This document shows, one piece after another, positions 35,309 to 48,500 of a DNA stretch of 64,000 nt; the first letter of the stretch is position 1, and each line of letters starts with the position of its first letter. The notes beneath the pieces are model-generated. The model saw nothing but the letters and a program-made list of their open reading frames with translations. It was not told the origin of the DNA and searched no databases. This DNA comes from Phycomyces blakesleeanus NRRL 1555(-) (Eukaryota > Mucoromycota > Mucoromycetes > Mucorales > Phycomycetaceae), in NCBI RefSeq assembly GCF_001638985.1, contig NW_017265149.1, positions 186,001 through 250,000 on the forward strand. Direction: 5' to 3'. A program made the translations under genes and the position numbers.

Positions 35309-37791
35309 TCAACGTCGCGAATTTCGATTCCTACTCTTGCTATCATCCCTGCTTTGGCTTCTTCTTCTCTTTTCTTCACGTCTGCTTCGATCATAGCTTG
35401 AAGAACGTGATCTTTGTCTTTTTCGTAATCGACCGCGATCTTCATCACGCTTTCTATTCAATCTTGGAGGACTAATTGAACGTTTTCGACTGGTTTCCTT
35501 GGAATTATGACTGTGACTATGATCAAAAGCATCAGATTCTCGTCGACGATCATCATTTCGTCTTCTTTCTGTATAATCTGTACGCCTTGATTCCGGAGAA
35601 TTTGCTCGACTGGACCGTCGTCTATTGTCTCCTGTTCGAGACCTTTCTTGAGTTTCATCTCTCCTTCTGTCTCTGGTTCGATTCTCGGACCAGCTGGCCT
35701 TGTCTTTCTCCTTTCCTCTCGCATTATCTTTGACAGGTGAAATTGATCGACGACTCGATCCATGATTTTGTTTATTAGCCGAGACTTCTTTATCTCTAGA
35801 ACTATCCCTCTGGCGTATGGGTTCATCATCTCTCTGAGATCTGCTTTTTTTGGGCTCCTTTGCTTCTCCGTCATCCTTCTTTTCAACAATAGTCGGTTCT
35901 TCCTTTACAATGACTTCCTTTACCGGTGTTGATGGCCGTTCGTCTTCTTTGGGATAGGTAACTTTAGACTTTTCAGCTTTTACAGTCAATTGAGGGCTGA
36001 CGTCCTTTTTATCACTTCTCTCAGTGTCTCTCTTCTCTTTATCATCTCTTCGGCGACTATTGTCTTTCTGTCGATATTCAGATGATTCAGTTTCTGTGGA
36101 ACGTCGATTTTCACGACTTCTATGCCGCGATGAAGAAGGTTCTTTTTCTGCCGAACGACGATTAATTGGACTTTTGTGGCGACGTTCAGAGCGTGAACGG
36201 TCTCTTTCATCACGTCTTCTATCATCACTGCCGCGACGTTCAGAGCGGGATATATCTTTCTCTTTGTTTCTGCTTCTTCTTTCATCTCTTTTTCGATTAT
36301 CTGAGTGTCTACTGTTCCTGCGAGAGCTAGAATAAACAGGAGATCGTGACAGCGAGCGAGGACGAGAATGTGATCTAGATAGTGATTTAGACCTTGATCT
36401 AGACCTGGATCTTGATCTAGATCTTGATCGAGACAATGATCTGTAGCGTGAGCTTCGTGTAGATCTGTTACGACGGGTCTCCTTTTTCTTCTTTTTGCGA
36501 CGCGATCTCATTCCTGATTTTGAATCGTCCCCATCGTCAGTTTTTTCACTTGATTTGCTTTCTGCATTCTCGGTCAAGTCTGTTGCAAGACCAACGAGGT
36601 CCCACTGCTCTGCTGGTTTTTCAACCTCCTTTGGCGCTTCTTTCTCTTTTAACTTATTTAACATTTCTAATGCATTTTCATGTGTAGGTTCCAGTCTTAA
36701 TGCTCGCTCCAAATGTTCTATGGCTTCACTTGGCTTCTTTTGCTCGACAAGTCTGTCAATTAGGTTAAACACATAAGCTTAATTATTAATAAAGTATTAA
36801 ACATTTTCAATTTACCCTTCTGCAACACGGTACCAGCCTTCTGCATATTTTGAATCCATGTCCAATGCTCTTTTATAATACTCCATTGCCTCCTTTATTC
36901 GCTTCTGTTCCAGATGTTTAATACCTTCAGCAACACTGACATTAAAATGCGAGATGTTTAATCAAAAAAATAGTTAATTGTTTAGTACGTCTTGTCGATT
37001 ATAGCTTTTCCCAGAGTAAAACAAAAATAAATAAAAAATAAAAATACATACGCGTCTTTGGCATAATTTCTGTTCTGCACATCACGTAACTCCATATAAC
37101 TTTCAAGAGGTTGATTTAATTTTTGCCCTAACAGACCACGGTCTTCAAGTGAAGCGCGGTACAAGGCAGAGTCCAATAGACTTGGCTGGCGTGGTGCCTT
37201 AGGGTGAACATTAAATAAACTAGCTAATCTTAGCCATTGATGAGGATTCATTAGCATCGCATCGTCATGAATATTAGCATCCCACGCTTTCTGTTCGAAT
37301 AATGTTAATGAGCTTGGTTTGGCAAAGGTGTATCGTTCCTTTGGTTTTGCTTCTGAAGAAATGCTGCCGTTTGCTGACTCAAATTTCGTTTCGTCTTTTG
37401 CTTTTGTTTCGGTTATCGAATCTTTCTCTTTTTGTTTTTTCTTTTCATCGTGCCGTGTCTTTCTATCTTTCTTACGACGTTCGAGGTCTTTGGCTGCATC
37501 AGCTCTTAACTTAGTCATCAGATTGGTAAACGAGCTTTTTTGCGCGAACTGTTCCAAATGACTTTCAAAAGCAGCATTGCTTTCTTCTGCTGCTATAAAC
37601 ATATTATTGGATGATATCTTATTTGCATTTTCGGGAGAGTCATCGTCTTGACTGTTTGATCTTGTGTGCCTGTAAAAGTAGCGTTTCGACATGGGTGCTG
37701 TTCCTGGGGTTGTGGGTTCATCAATAGGAGGATCGCTATTCTTGCTTTTGATCGTCCACCCGGACGATTGTCTGCTGAGGCTGGCTTCCAT
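35309..37791 (-). CDS. TPR protein with long RS-rich tail (TTC14-like)
   Basis: Three exons: 37791 to about 37051, about 36938-36815, and about 36755-35309. The N-terminal part is charged with a Lys/Glu coiled region (ERRKKDRKTRHDEKKKQKEK). Two tetratricopeptide repeats cross the last splices: KHLEQKRIKEAMEYYKRALD and LVEQKKPSEAIEHLERALRL. A basic KKKKK linker leads to an RS domain (SRSRSRSRSRSRS), then about 300 residues rich in Arg, Ser, Asp and Glu. TPR plus RS architecture resembles TTC14 and nuclear-speckle proteins. A nuclear RNA-processing role is an inference. The first exon ends GC|GTATGT and joins GTTGCTGAAGG in frame. Confidence 0.8.
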
Positions 37792-38377
37792 AGAAATTTA
37801 GTTTTATTCGAACCAGTAGCAGCCAACAAGGCGAAGTTCTCTTTGGCTCTTTCATCCATTCAGTCTGAATCACACGAGCGGTCACAAATGACGACAGCGG
37901 CCCACAGACAGGGTGGACTTTTTACATTTTTATCTTTTCTTGGCTTCGTTTAAAGATTTAAAGGGTAGATTAAATAATATATAGAGTTGTGTGCATCTTT
38001 TTTTCTTCTTCTTACAAGTACCCAAGGAAGTATTTTATGTAAAAAAGTATATACATATATATTCTTACATATACAAAAATAATACATTTTGCCTTTACAT
38101 AACATAAGCACAAATAATTCCACAGTATCAACTATTTTTCTCATTTTTTTTGTCTGTATGTGTGCACTCTTTATTTACTCATTGATAATAGAACTTTACC
38201 AGCTGGCTTATAAGAGCTATAAAGAAGTTACCCGCCCATTCCACACGCTTATTCACCCAATGTTTCTTAAAGTAAAAACGTAGAACATCAAAAAAAAACG
38301 TGTATGTGTATATATCCAACATATAAAAAAGGCCGCATTGTTTATTGTGTGCAACACCAGTTCCTCTCGGATTGTTT

Positions 38378-38882
38378 CTAATGGTGGGATCCAGAGGGGG
38401 TAGGGAAATCCTATAAAACATATAACAAACATAAGAATTAATATATAAGATATTTACAAGAAACATTCAAATATACACCCATAAATTTATATATATATGT
38501 GTGTGTATATTACATACCATAAGAGGAGGCAAGTTACGCTCCCACTTGGTACCCTCAGGGCCCATAGGCACTACAAAGCAAAAGGCACGTTAAGTACATA
38601 TATGGCAATCCTATCAACCAGTATCAACTTACGCTTGTATGGATCGGGATGTGCCCAGTCTTTGAGTTCCTGCTCAGTCTTGGCAATGATTGCCTGGAGT
38701 TCCTTTGGGCTGGTAATATGCTTGTTGCGTTCGAACTGAGCGCGAATGTCGAGTGCCTTTTGGCGCCACAAGTCGCGCTGAATGTACCAATCGAGGGAAA
38801 GCTTCAAGGAGCGCTTGTACAAAGATTGGACATGCAATCTGTGGGCATTCTTGAATGCTGTTGAGGCAGCAGAAGTTGACAT
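38378..38882 (-). CDS. NDUFB9: NADH:ubiquinone oxidoreductase B22 subunit (LYR family)
   Basis: An accessory subunit of mitochondrial complex I from the LYR family, which binds the acyl-carrier protein. Exon 1 starts at 38882 with MSTSAASTAFKNAHRLHVQS and contains the LYR-type motif LYKRSLKLSLDW. Exon 2 (about 38572-38519) encodes PMGPEGTKWERNLPPLM. Exon 3 (38410-38378) adds DFPTPSGSHH and a stop. The segment PDPYKR plus P.GP.GTKWERN is the family signature. Longer in-frame extension upstream of 38882 is 5' leader. The length of about 115 residues fits fungal orthologues. Confidence 0.93.
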
Positions 38883-39976
38883 GATGGATAGGTTTACAAA
38901 CAAAGCAGAAAAGGCTACATTTGTTTGGGTATCACTATTCGCACCTCGATTGGAATCCAGCCTTGTTTTTGTTGCGTCATAGAATGTGACCGCTCTTGTC
39001 TTCAAGAGCTTTTTGTTGGCTTGCATTCTCCTCCCACTCCCCTTCTTTACACTTCTTGAACAAATTAAAAGAAGTGCATATACAAATTCGTGTGTGTGTA
39101 CATATAACTGAATAAATATTTTTTTGTTTAGGATTCTTTTAACATTAAATTTGCTTATCTTCACCTAAATTACAAAATTTTATAATATATGCCTTGTCTC
39201 ATGTAATAATCCAACAGACTTTGAATATATATTTGAGTGACAAAATATCTGTTTTCTACATTTGATCACCCAGTACTTTTTTGGTGTATATACATAAAAA
39301 AAAATTAACCTAATATGCTGTATACGATTTATACAAGTTTGAGAAAAATTAAAGAAAGAAAAACTGATATTTTAATACAATAAAATCATAAAAGCTGCAT
39401 AAAATTTAAATATCTGCTTATGTTTTTGATGCATCATTCTCATTTTATTGTATTTGTATTTTCTTTTCTTTTCTTCTTACAAACAGCCTTCAATGAAGAT
39501 ACACAGGACGTTCACTTTCTAAAAAGCTTTTTATAATTGGAATACACAAAGCTGGATTGTTTATCATTAAGATATAATATAGAAATATTAAGAAAGAAAT
39601 TCAGTAATATCATTATATAACCCTTTTTTGAGACGCTGATGGAGTTTTATATAGTGAAAATATCTTTCATTCGGTAACTTGGAAAGTTTATTCAGAGTAA
39701 AAATAGGCTTCTTCGTTTGTAGTTCTTAAAATACTATTCAATTCAACCTATTGTTAATATTTCTATAAGTATATTTGCTATAAATGCGCATGGAGTGAGT
39801 ATCATGAATTGTTTCCAAGCTTAACATATAAAAGCTGATGGAGTTAAATGTGTTTTTATTTTATTTAATTTCGAAAAGCATGCAATAAATGGAGAGAGAG
39901 AGAGAAAGGTGACCCTTGGAAAGTTTCATAATACAAAATACTTGCTATTTTCGGCTGTATGGATCTCTTTCTTTTC
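38883..39976. other. Intergenic, no gene seen
   Basis: AT-rich spacer. A short (GA)n run lies near 39893-39905. No exon supported. Confidence 0.6.
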
Positions 39977-42400
39977 TTATTCAAAATAAAATTTGGTGTC
40001 TTTCAAGGCGTACTTGGCTAAATTTCGTGGTCCACTCCCCTGTATACACTTGACACGGAAGTCCAGATAGGTCTTTGCATCATCCTTTTTTGGGCACAGC
40101 TTCAGCATTCTTGCGTACAGCTGCTCTGCCATTTCAACACTTTCGAGTGCACTAATAAAAATAGATTATAATAAATATTTTACTGACCTTTACTTAAAAA
40201 AATACTAATATATATATATATATATATATACTTTTTTATATATAGATATAAACTTACAGAGATGGCGGAAGACCAGGGAATAAATTATACTACATGTAAT
40301 AATAATAATAACATAGTGTTGTAAGTTTGATTATATACCGATAAATATTACGGCTCTTAGAAGCCGAGAAAGAATAGGATACTTACAATGTTGCTTCCGA
40401 TACAAAATATATATAACTGATCTCCTCGGGCATCTTCAAGAAACAAGCAGAATCTGTACTTCAAATCGCTCAAGGGGTTTTTACAGCTCTTACATGTCTT
40501 CAAAAATCTCGCAGAGCTATATATATATAATGACGATCCATTTTATTTTAATTAAGAATAGAAGAAAGTTGGTTGATTCTGAGAAAACACTTACTATTTT
40601 TCGCATTTTAAGCACCATCTTAAAAACCACTCTGCTGGATCAAGGGCTCTGAAATCTGTAACACAACCTCTGATATTGTACAGCTTCCCAGCCTATTCGG
40701 TATGTACTTATTGATAAGTGCCTAAGCATAAAATCTCATAGACCTAAAGTAATTGACTCACAACACCGTCTGTCTGCATCTGGAGAAACGTTGTTAATGG
40801 CAATATTATCGGGCTAGTTATAACTAATACACGTGTTTATTAGTATGTAAGTCATCTATCTCTCTCTTTCTGTGTGTAGGTAACTATTCAAATACCTGAT
40901 CTAGCCTCTTTAAGTTCAATACTCTCTGTATATAATAGATTACTTGGTTTCTCTCCAGTGTTTTTGGGATCAGCAACGTTTTTGCTGTGTTCATTTGCAG
41001 AGTTTGATCGTCTATTATACACATTCAAATATTTAGAGATGGTTTCACTTAGTAGCTATTAATGTCTTACGCTTTTATATCATCTAGTCTTTCGTCGTCA
41101 GGAGATAGTTTTATCACTTTTTGAATGTATACGGGACTTAATACATCGCCGTGGATACTGATTTCCAAAACTCCATGCGAATTGATTTTGCGTCTTCCGT
41201 TTAATATCATTATATAGTCCCCTCGTTCCAATTTTGGACAGTTTTCAGCATGTTCATCCCACAAGGTACATAGCAGTATAACGTCTGGAGAAACCCCATA
41301 GCTTGGTTTAGTGGCACCTCCGGTGTGCGGGTTGACAGTAAAATCTGTCAGAGACAGCGTCATAGACACATTAGCATAGCGGCATCCGAGATACTATTTG
41401 AAGTGATTTGGATGTTAGTGAGATATCAATTCCCAGCATATACCTTTCTTCCTCTTCTTTTTTTCTTTAAGGAAAAAAAACAACCTACAACACCAATAAA
41501 ATTACAATATGCAAAAAGTCCCTCTCCTATCTGTGCAGTGGTTAAGAAGGGTTTGCCACGGAAGTAAGTAAGTTCATTCTTTGATTTTTCTACTGATTTT
41601 TCTCTTGAGCCATCTCCTGGAGTCGGTGGTAACGGGCAGCCGGTTTGCTTGTACCATTTTTGCAATACTTTTGCAATAGCCATATTTTTTGGAGACGCAA
41701 TAAAATCGGTGACTACTTCTGGAATTGGTTTGAGATCATGTATCGAAAGAGTAGTCCAAGATGCTGAGAAATATCTTGCAGACAATACACCTCGGACTTC
41801 TCCTTGAAAGTCTGACAGCTAGCATAATCAAGAATTATTATCAGTGTTTATTTTTAATAATAACAATAATGATAAAACTTACTGTCAATCCACGGCATAT
41901 CAGGATGTCACCAACCTGTCCCATAGGAAGACATTCTTTTTGACTATGAAACGATTGAATCTTGCGTCCACCCAACGTTCCTGTAGATGGGTCGACAATA
42001 GTGAAGAACCTAGAAGAATCTTGATTATTTTATTAGAATTTATTATATACTGTTTTTGTTACTACGTCTATTTTGATAGGCTTTCTCTTATTTTTATATA
42101 GTTTTGGCCCTAGTTGATTTTATTTCTCTACATGCGCTTAAAAATAAAATAAAATAAAAAGCTCATTATTCATACCACGCCTTTGAGTATGAGGTACAAT
42201 AATGTCCCTGATATTCGAGATCACACCACAAACTTCTTGATTACGCGCCAACACCTGTTCTGCAATGGGGATTACGCCAAGTTCCTTTGTAGTTTCTGAG
42301 TGAGAATCTTCTCATGTGAATATAATTATGAATTCTAATGATGCGGGACTTCATTAACCTTGATTTCTGATGTGAATTCAGTATTGATTCCTTCTGACAT
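39977..42400 (-). CDS. POT1: POT1-like telomere-end binding protein
   Basis: POT1 binds single-stranded telomeric DNA through OB folds. The tentative start MSEGINTEFTSEIK is at 42400, but its join to the next exon was not resolved. Later exons read EQVLARNQEVCGVISNIRDI (near 42250), IVDPSTGTLGGRKIQSFH and GQVGDILICRGLT (near 41990-41885), and SASWTTLSIHDLKPIPEVV (near 41760). LSLTDFTVN and LLCTLWDEHAENCPKLERGD (41360-41220) form the second OB fold. The C-terminal domain has WFLKWCLKCEKY and FLKTCKSCKNPL (near 40620-40470), a probable zinc site, then YRFCLFLEDARGDQLYIF. It ends AKYALKDTKFYFE at 39977. OB folds plus the C-terminal zinc-ribbon OB domain fit POT1. The intron after 41500 was not pinned down. 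Confidence 0.72.
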
Positions 42401-43889
42401 TTGGACAAAAAAGAAGAAGTAAAGGAGAAATACAATCTCATATTGAACAGTTATCAAAAAAGCTGTCACATTTTCTATCTGTATTCTTTATCTCTTTATC
42501 TTATGTTCTTACAAGTATTCTAAGGATGTCTTTCTGTATTGTTTCGAAAGGCAGAATAAAAGGAAATTCGATCGGCTTGGATAATATCTTTCTTTATTTT
42601 TGGAAAGATTATTGATATAAAAAGTTTATTGTAAAGACTTTTTGAATATTCTTTCTAGATAATCATCTTTGGCTTTTGGTTTTTGGTTTACTTTCATGCT
42701 TTCTTTAAAATTAAGCAACCAAGAAAAACTTAAATGAGACACATACTAAATGCTTGCCTGCTCGATATCGAGGGAGGGAGAGAGAAAAAGGGATAAAATG
42801 GTGTTGGATTTTAATAGGAAGAGTATGAGGTACAAAAAAAAAAAAAAAAAAAAAACTTGGTTGAGCAGCTATACACAAGAATGTAATATGTCAAACCTGT
42901 ACAGGTTAGATACAGGCTATTCAAATGATTTATTACGGTATGGGAGCTGACCAATAACCTAAAAGCTGTATAAGCTGGTTGATCCATAATCATACTGAGT
43001 AAAAGCTTTGATCTCTAAAAACAGCACACACACACACATACTTTGTAAAGCGAGCTGCGATATTTACCCAATGTATAGGTATTTATTATCTATAATATTT
43101 GAATGTTTTATGCCCAAATATAAAAGGGTGGATATATATTAAGCAGAAACCTTGAACAGCTATCCAATATGATAATTTCTGAAGTGTATTACCGTTTAAA
43201 CCTTCTTCTTCTTCTGTATAATTTTCGCCAAGTATGTATGAGCTTCAACGCCATATGGATATAAATATTTTCCAACTCTCTTTGCATTCTTTTAATTTTG
43301 ATATTATTTTTATTATTGATTCAGTTCCTACTTTACTAAATTTTAGTTTAAGTTTCCCCAAATACGCTTAATATGCTTTATATTCAAGTTTTGAGCAGAT
43401 CATTATTCAATATACTTGAAAGTATAACTCTCTCTTTCTCTCTCTTTCAATAGTTTTTAAGAAATTTGTTGCCGAGACATATACGGTACTTTGATGGGTT
43501 GAATAGATGACATAATGTAGATATCAAATGCTTGGCTCCATATATTATGTTATATTTCGAGCGAAATATTAGATTCAAGCTCTATTAATATACTTCTTAA
43601 ATCTGGTATCGTGGGATATGATTGCAATTGGTAATAAAATTTCAGTGTATATATATATTTGGAGAAATATCCGAAAGTAAGACAGCTTTTACTTCATGAA
43701 TATGTAAACATCTTAGAAACAGTTTCAAAGTACTTTTATTCTGTCAGTGTTTTTTCTTTCTTTTCAATTTAAAAATACCGCATTAACAACTAAATAATAT
43801 AGTGAGTAAGAATAGTATGCATACATGATGAAAGTAGTAAAGAACCCCCAACTTAAAAAAAAAAAAAAAAAAAACTCGTAGTGACTTAC
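42401..43889. other. Intergenic or unresolved coding region
   Basis: AT-rich, with poly-A runs at about 42834-42854 and 43856-43874. The minus strand has coding-like fragments near 43560-43740 (for example HIHEVKAVLLSDISPN, and another frame with QSYPTIPDLRSILIELES). I could not join them to each other or to the exon at 43890. Confidence 0.4.
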
Positions 43890-43990
43890 TTTAAGAAACG
43901 AATGGTTGGCTTGAGTACTTCTGAGTATTGATCAAACCAAAGTGATGATGACTTTTCTTCTTCAGAAGGCAGAGATTGTTCAATAATTTG
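43890..43990 (-). CDS. Isolated exon of an unrecognised gene next to a Tc1 insertion
   Basis: The minus strand has a CACTATAG acceptor, 101 nt of open frame beginning QIIEQSLPSEEEKSSS and continuing LWFDQYSEVLKPTIRFLK, then a GTAAGT donor. The composition is protein-like. Because it begins at an acceptor, an upstream exon must exist, but the Tc1-like element starts only 46 bp away (44037). The element therefore lies in an intron or has cut the gene. The family is not recognised. Confidence 0.4.
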
Positions 43991-44036
43991 CTATAGTGAC
44001 AATAAAAAAGCATAGTGGGAAACGAATAATCATATA

Positions 44037-45380
44037 CACTCACAATCAAAAACGTTTCGACCCCCGCAAAAAATGCCTAAAAAAATTCGAAAAAATAAAA
44101 ATAAAAACATTGTTTTCTCCCAATATTATTAATCAAATCCAACATGCAAGACGCAAATTCATCAGAAAACACCCACGGATCATATGAAAAGGCCGATCCG
44201 TATAAATACGGATGCATCATGTACATGCATTTAGCAAATTACGGGGCGACCCAGATTTCATTGGTGGTTGGCATGAGTCTGTCAACTGTCAAGTACATCA
44301 TTAAGAGAGTGGACGAGACAGGATCGCCCGAGCCAAGAAAAGGGTCCGGACGATCTAGAAAGATTGACGAGAGGACATAAATACACCTTGTTCAAATAGT
44401 TCGTAAGGACCCCTTTGCCTCATTTTCTAGGCTAAGGGCTTCCTTAAAGAACATGGAGGTATTTGTCTGCAGAAAGACAATAATCAGTTGTCTGAAGCGT
44501 TTGGGCTTCGGATCATATATCGCAGCTCACAAGCCAACTTTAACCGAAAGCCACAAGAAAAGAAGGCTGGAATGGGCCCGTGAGCATGTGAATTGGACAG
44601 ATGACCAGTGGAGAGGTGTAGTGTGGTCAGATGGATCACGGTTCACAGTTGAGGGTAATGATGGAGGAGCTAGAGCTATCAGGAAAGTTGGTGAAAGGTT
44701 CAAGGAAGAAAATATCATCGAAGGAACCAAGTGGGGGAAGGGTAGTGTGATGATCTGGAGCTGTTTCTGGGCCGGTGGTTTTGGCCCTTTGGTGTTCCTA
44801 GATGGTAACGTAAACCAAGACCAATACGTGAACACTTTGGCTCAGAACTTCCTCCCTTGGTTCCAAAATCTTTCGCGGGAACAAAACAGGAGCTTTGTGT
44901 TCCAAGAGGACAACGCCAGCTGTCATACTGGGTCGTACTCGAGGTGGTGGAAAGATAGCCATGAGATCCGAGGTTTTGACTACTGGCCCGCTCAAAGCCC
45001 GGATCTCAACCCCATCGAGCATCTCTGGTGGGCTCTCGAGAGGCGCATGAGTGACGAGAGGGCCAGTATTAACAATGTTGAAGATCTGAAGGTTGTAATG
45101 CAACGAGAGTGGCGAAGGATAGGTCTCGAAATTTCGTCAACTTTGGCCGGAAGCATGCAGCATCGATGCCAGGCTGTAATTGAGGCCAAAGGAGGTCATA
45201 CAAAATATTGATCTTTTATTTTTTTCTATATTTCAATAATAAACATATATATAATCTTTTATTTGAAGTTTGAATGCTTTAGCTTTTATTACTGAGGAGC
45301 AGTTGCATGTTGAATACATGCCATGATTTCTCTCATGCATTTTTTGGGCTCAGAGGTCGAAACGTTTTTGATTGTGACTG
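44037..45380 (+). mobile_element. Complete Tc1-like transposon
   Basis: The ends read CACTCACAATCAAAAACGTT and, reverse-complemented from the right, CAGTCACAATCAAAAACGTT, about 26 bp of terminal repeat with one mismatch. TA flanks both ends (44035-44036 and 45381-45382), the Tc1/mariner target duplication. The 1,344-bp body carries one transposase gene on the plus strand. Near-identical ends and an almost intact gene suggest a fairly recent insertion. The right end is 126 bp before the THOC1 start codon. Confidence 0.93.
44144..45211 (+). pseudogene. Tc1-like transposase with a single nonsense codon
   Basis: One reading frame runs from ATG at 44144 to TGA at 45209-45211, broken only by TAA at 44378-44380. 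Residues 25-75 form the helix-turn-helix (ATQISLVVGMSLSTVKYIIK), followed by a basic GSGRSRK linker. After the stop the frame resumes IHLVQIVRKDPFASFSRLR. Catalytic acids lie in VVWSDGSRF, FQEDNASCHT and QSPDLNPIEHLW. I count 35 residues between the second Asp and the Glu, one more than classic Tc1. The C-terminus is SMQHRCQAVIEAKGGHTKY. An upstream stop makes this copy non-autonomous unless the stop is read through or is an error. Confidence 0.92.
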
Positions 45381-45506
45381 TATATATAGTATTCTACCAA
45401 TTGACGCCTCTGTCTTTCTTCCCCTCACTTTCCTTCTTCTTTTTCTTTCTCTTTTATCCCTCGGTGATATAAGCAAAAACAACTTTTTTTTTTCTTTCAT
45501 CTCACA

Positions 45507-48500
45507 ATGTCTAAATTTGCTGATTTTCGTCTGCATGCCCAAAAGGCTGTATCGGAATGCATTGAAGCAGCAGCACATCACAGACATTCATCAAATACCA
45601 ATACATTACCACCACAATTTGTTCAATCACTTGTTCAGACTCACATTGCACCAATCGGTGGATCAGAAAATACATTGAATGTGGTATTGGTGGAAGGAAA
45701 AGCTGACTGGAGAAAAAGTGCCTTGGAACTTGTTTTCCGTAGATCACTTTTAAATATTATGGCAAGATACACATATACATATACACGTATCTATATATTT
45801 ATAATAACAAAAACAAACAAACCTTGTAGAATAAATGGCCAGAAGCAGAAAAGGAGCGTTTTTATCAACTATCCGATTGTCTTGATATTGCTCTGACTAG
45901 TTCAGAATCTGGTAAGAATATTAATATATTTTTTTAGAAAAAAATCACAGTTGGATTAAATGTCTACTGAATATATGCATTTGTTTTTCTTTCGAGATAA
46001 TAATCATAACAATATTAACAAATAAATGATACCCTTTCTTTAATCATTAAGATTATTTGGATACTGTCATTCCACTCACCTTGATCGAAGAACTTTTGGA
46101 CGTGCACACTATTGCAGGCTGTGAAGATTTCTTTGACTATGTTGAAAAAAGAAAAGAACATTTGATTGTGGTGCGTAATATTGACCTAGTGACTGTGTAC
46201 AATTGATGTGTGTATGTATTGAATTACCTGACTATAACAAAACAAAAACAAAACGAAAAAAAAACAATATATATATATATACACTTGTATATGAATGTAT
46301 GTACGTACATGCATATATATATATATATATTATGTACGCATTTATAGAATATGGTTCCTGGTAGAGGAAAGGGCCTAGTTCTTTTACGTATGTGCAATGA
46401 AATGTTGCGAAGACTATCCCAAGAAAAGAACATGGTATTCTGTGGTCGCATTCTTATGTTTCTCGCCAACTCTCTTCCATTGGGAGAACGATCAGGTAAA
46501 TCAATAATAATAATAATAATAATAGTATTTATTTGCCAAAGAAATATTGTGAATGTGAATAATATGTTTACAAATCGTTGCTTATTTATTTCTGTGCTTT
46601 GCTTGATAGGCGTCAATCTTAGAGGAGACTTTAATAATGAGCCTATACACTGTGATAAAGATGAAGATGTCAACGCCGATCCAACTATGACAGGTGCGAT
46701 GATGACTTGCGATTCTCTACACACCATTGTCCACGTCCCATTGACACCTGTACACTAGATGAGCAAAAGGCATTCTATAAATTGTTCTGGTCCATCCGAA
46801 AATACTTTTCTAGTCCACCGACCATCTTCCAAGGCGAAAACTTTATTGAACTACAAAGGGTAATTATTCAATTGTGCTAAAAGAAGAAAGAAAGAAAAAC
46901 CAATAGCTATATTATGTGTGTTTGTGTCTGTGTTTGCTTTTTGTATTGGATTTTTACTCTTTTCTTTTTCTTTTTTTTGGTGGTGGGTGGATCTAGGGTG
47001 CAGAGGCCATTTTGGAAAGATTTCAAACTATTGCTAGCCAAGAAAAGGCCATGTCGGGTGATTCGGATATTGTAGAGACTTCGGGAAGAAAACGAAAGAG
47101 AATGGCAGGCAGCTCAATAGATGACCCCGATGATGCAGAAGAAATGTTGAAAGAAATCAACCACGATTATCAATTTCCACGATTATTGAGCAGCCGAAAG
47201 CTGTTAGAATTAGAAGTATGGTTTGATACAAAGAAGAAGAAGAAGAAGAGAGAGAATTGTGGGCAAAGTATAAACTATTTGCTTGTTTTTATTAGATGGA
47301 GGATGCTAGGTTTCGCCGTAATGTGATTGTCCAGTTCTTGATTTTGTTTCAATATCTTTCTGGATTCACACAAACCGAAAAGGAGAATACACAACAACTG
47401 TTGGCTGCACGTGGGGCAACAAAGCAATCGCTTGCCCAGCCCCCTTTTAGTTTGGAAGAAGAGCAAGTAAGTTACAAAACATAAAATCATCTATTATTTT
47501 GAAATCATCTTATATATATTTGTGTATTTTTAATAGAATCAATGGGTTATTAACATGCGAGAATCTCTTTTGAATCTTCTCCGGTTGACAAAACCTCATG
47601 GTGAGCTCTACACGGATATTGTACTTACAATACTGCGTCACGAACGCAATTGGGTAATAACAATAGCAACAATAATAATTTAAAAGAAGTTGGTTAGAAG
47701 ATAAACTTGGATATTGTACTGACATTTCATACGTGACTCTAGATCATTTGGAAAGCATCTGGCTGTCCTGCTTTTGAAAAACCTCCAATTAATGCTGAAG
47801 AATTGAAACAGATTTGGCAAAACAAGAAGCCTAAAATGACAGTAAGTCTATTACTATTATTACTGTTTTTTTTAAAGAAAAGAATACATATAGAAATTAT
47901 TAATGTCATTAGCAAATAAAAAAATCATAAAAACCTGTCAATAATCTATTTTTTCTTTACATTTAATTTAGAGACCTTCTCCTCCTTACCGTTTCTTGTA
48001 TGGTAATGTTGAGATGACCCAAATGTATGGAAAACCTCACGAGACATTGAGCGAAGTGATGCTGTAAGTAGAAAATGAACATTATATATAAAAGTGAAAG
48101 CAAAATCTGATATTTATATTTGATGCTGTTACTTTCGTGTTGTGGATTGTTTACAGCTCTAGACGTAAAATGCCTGAACCTATCCTTGTACTTGAAAAGG
48201 CACTTTTGGAACTAAATAAGAATGCGGCTACATCTTCAATTGAGGAACGATTTGATCTTGCCAATGGTGCACTATTCCAGGCTACTCGACTTATGTGCCG
48301 CTCGCATGCATATCTGATACCAAAGGTATACCAGTCGAAGAAAGAAGTCTACAAAGTGCTCTGGGAATCCAACATGAATATCGATGAAAAGCCAGGAACG
48401 GATGCCAAACCAACAGGTCCTGAGAGAGGTACAGGAGAGCCAGTGACTGCGCGCCATGTAGAGGCTGAGATTCAGGTGCTTCAGAATGCAAAAGAGATAC

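Noticed and set aside
35476..36776. Ser/Leu/Arg-rich open frames on the plus strand
   Set aside because: These are antisense shadows of the RS-rich domain of the TPR protein; the minus-strand frame has the TPR motifs and splice sites.
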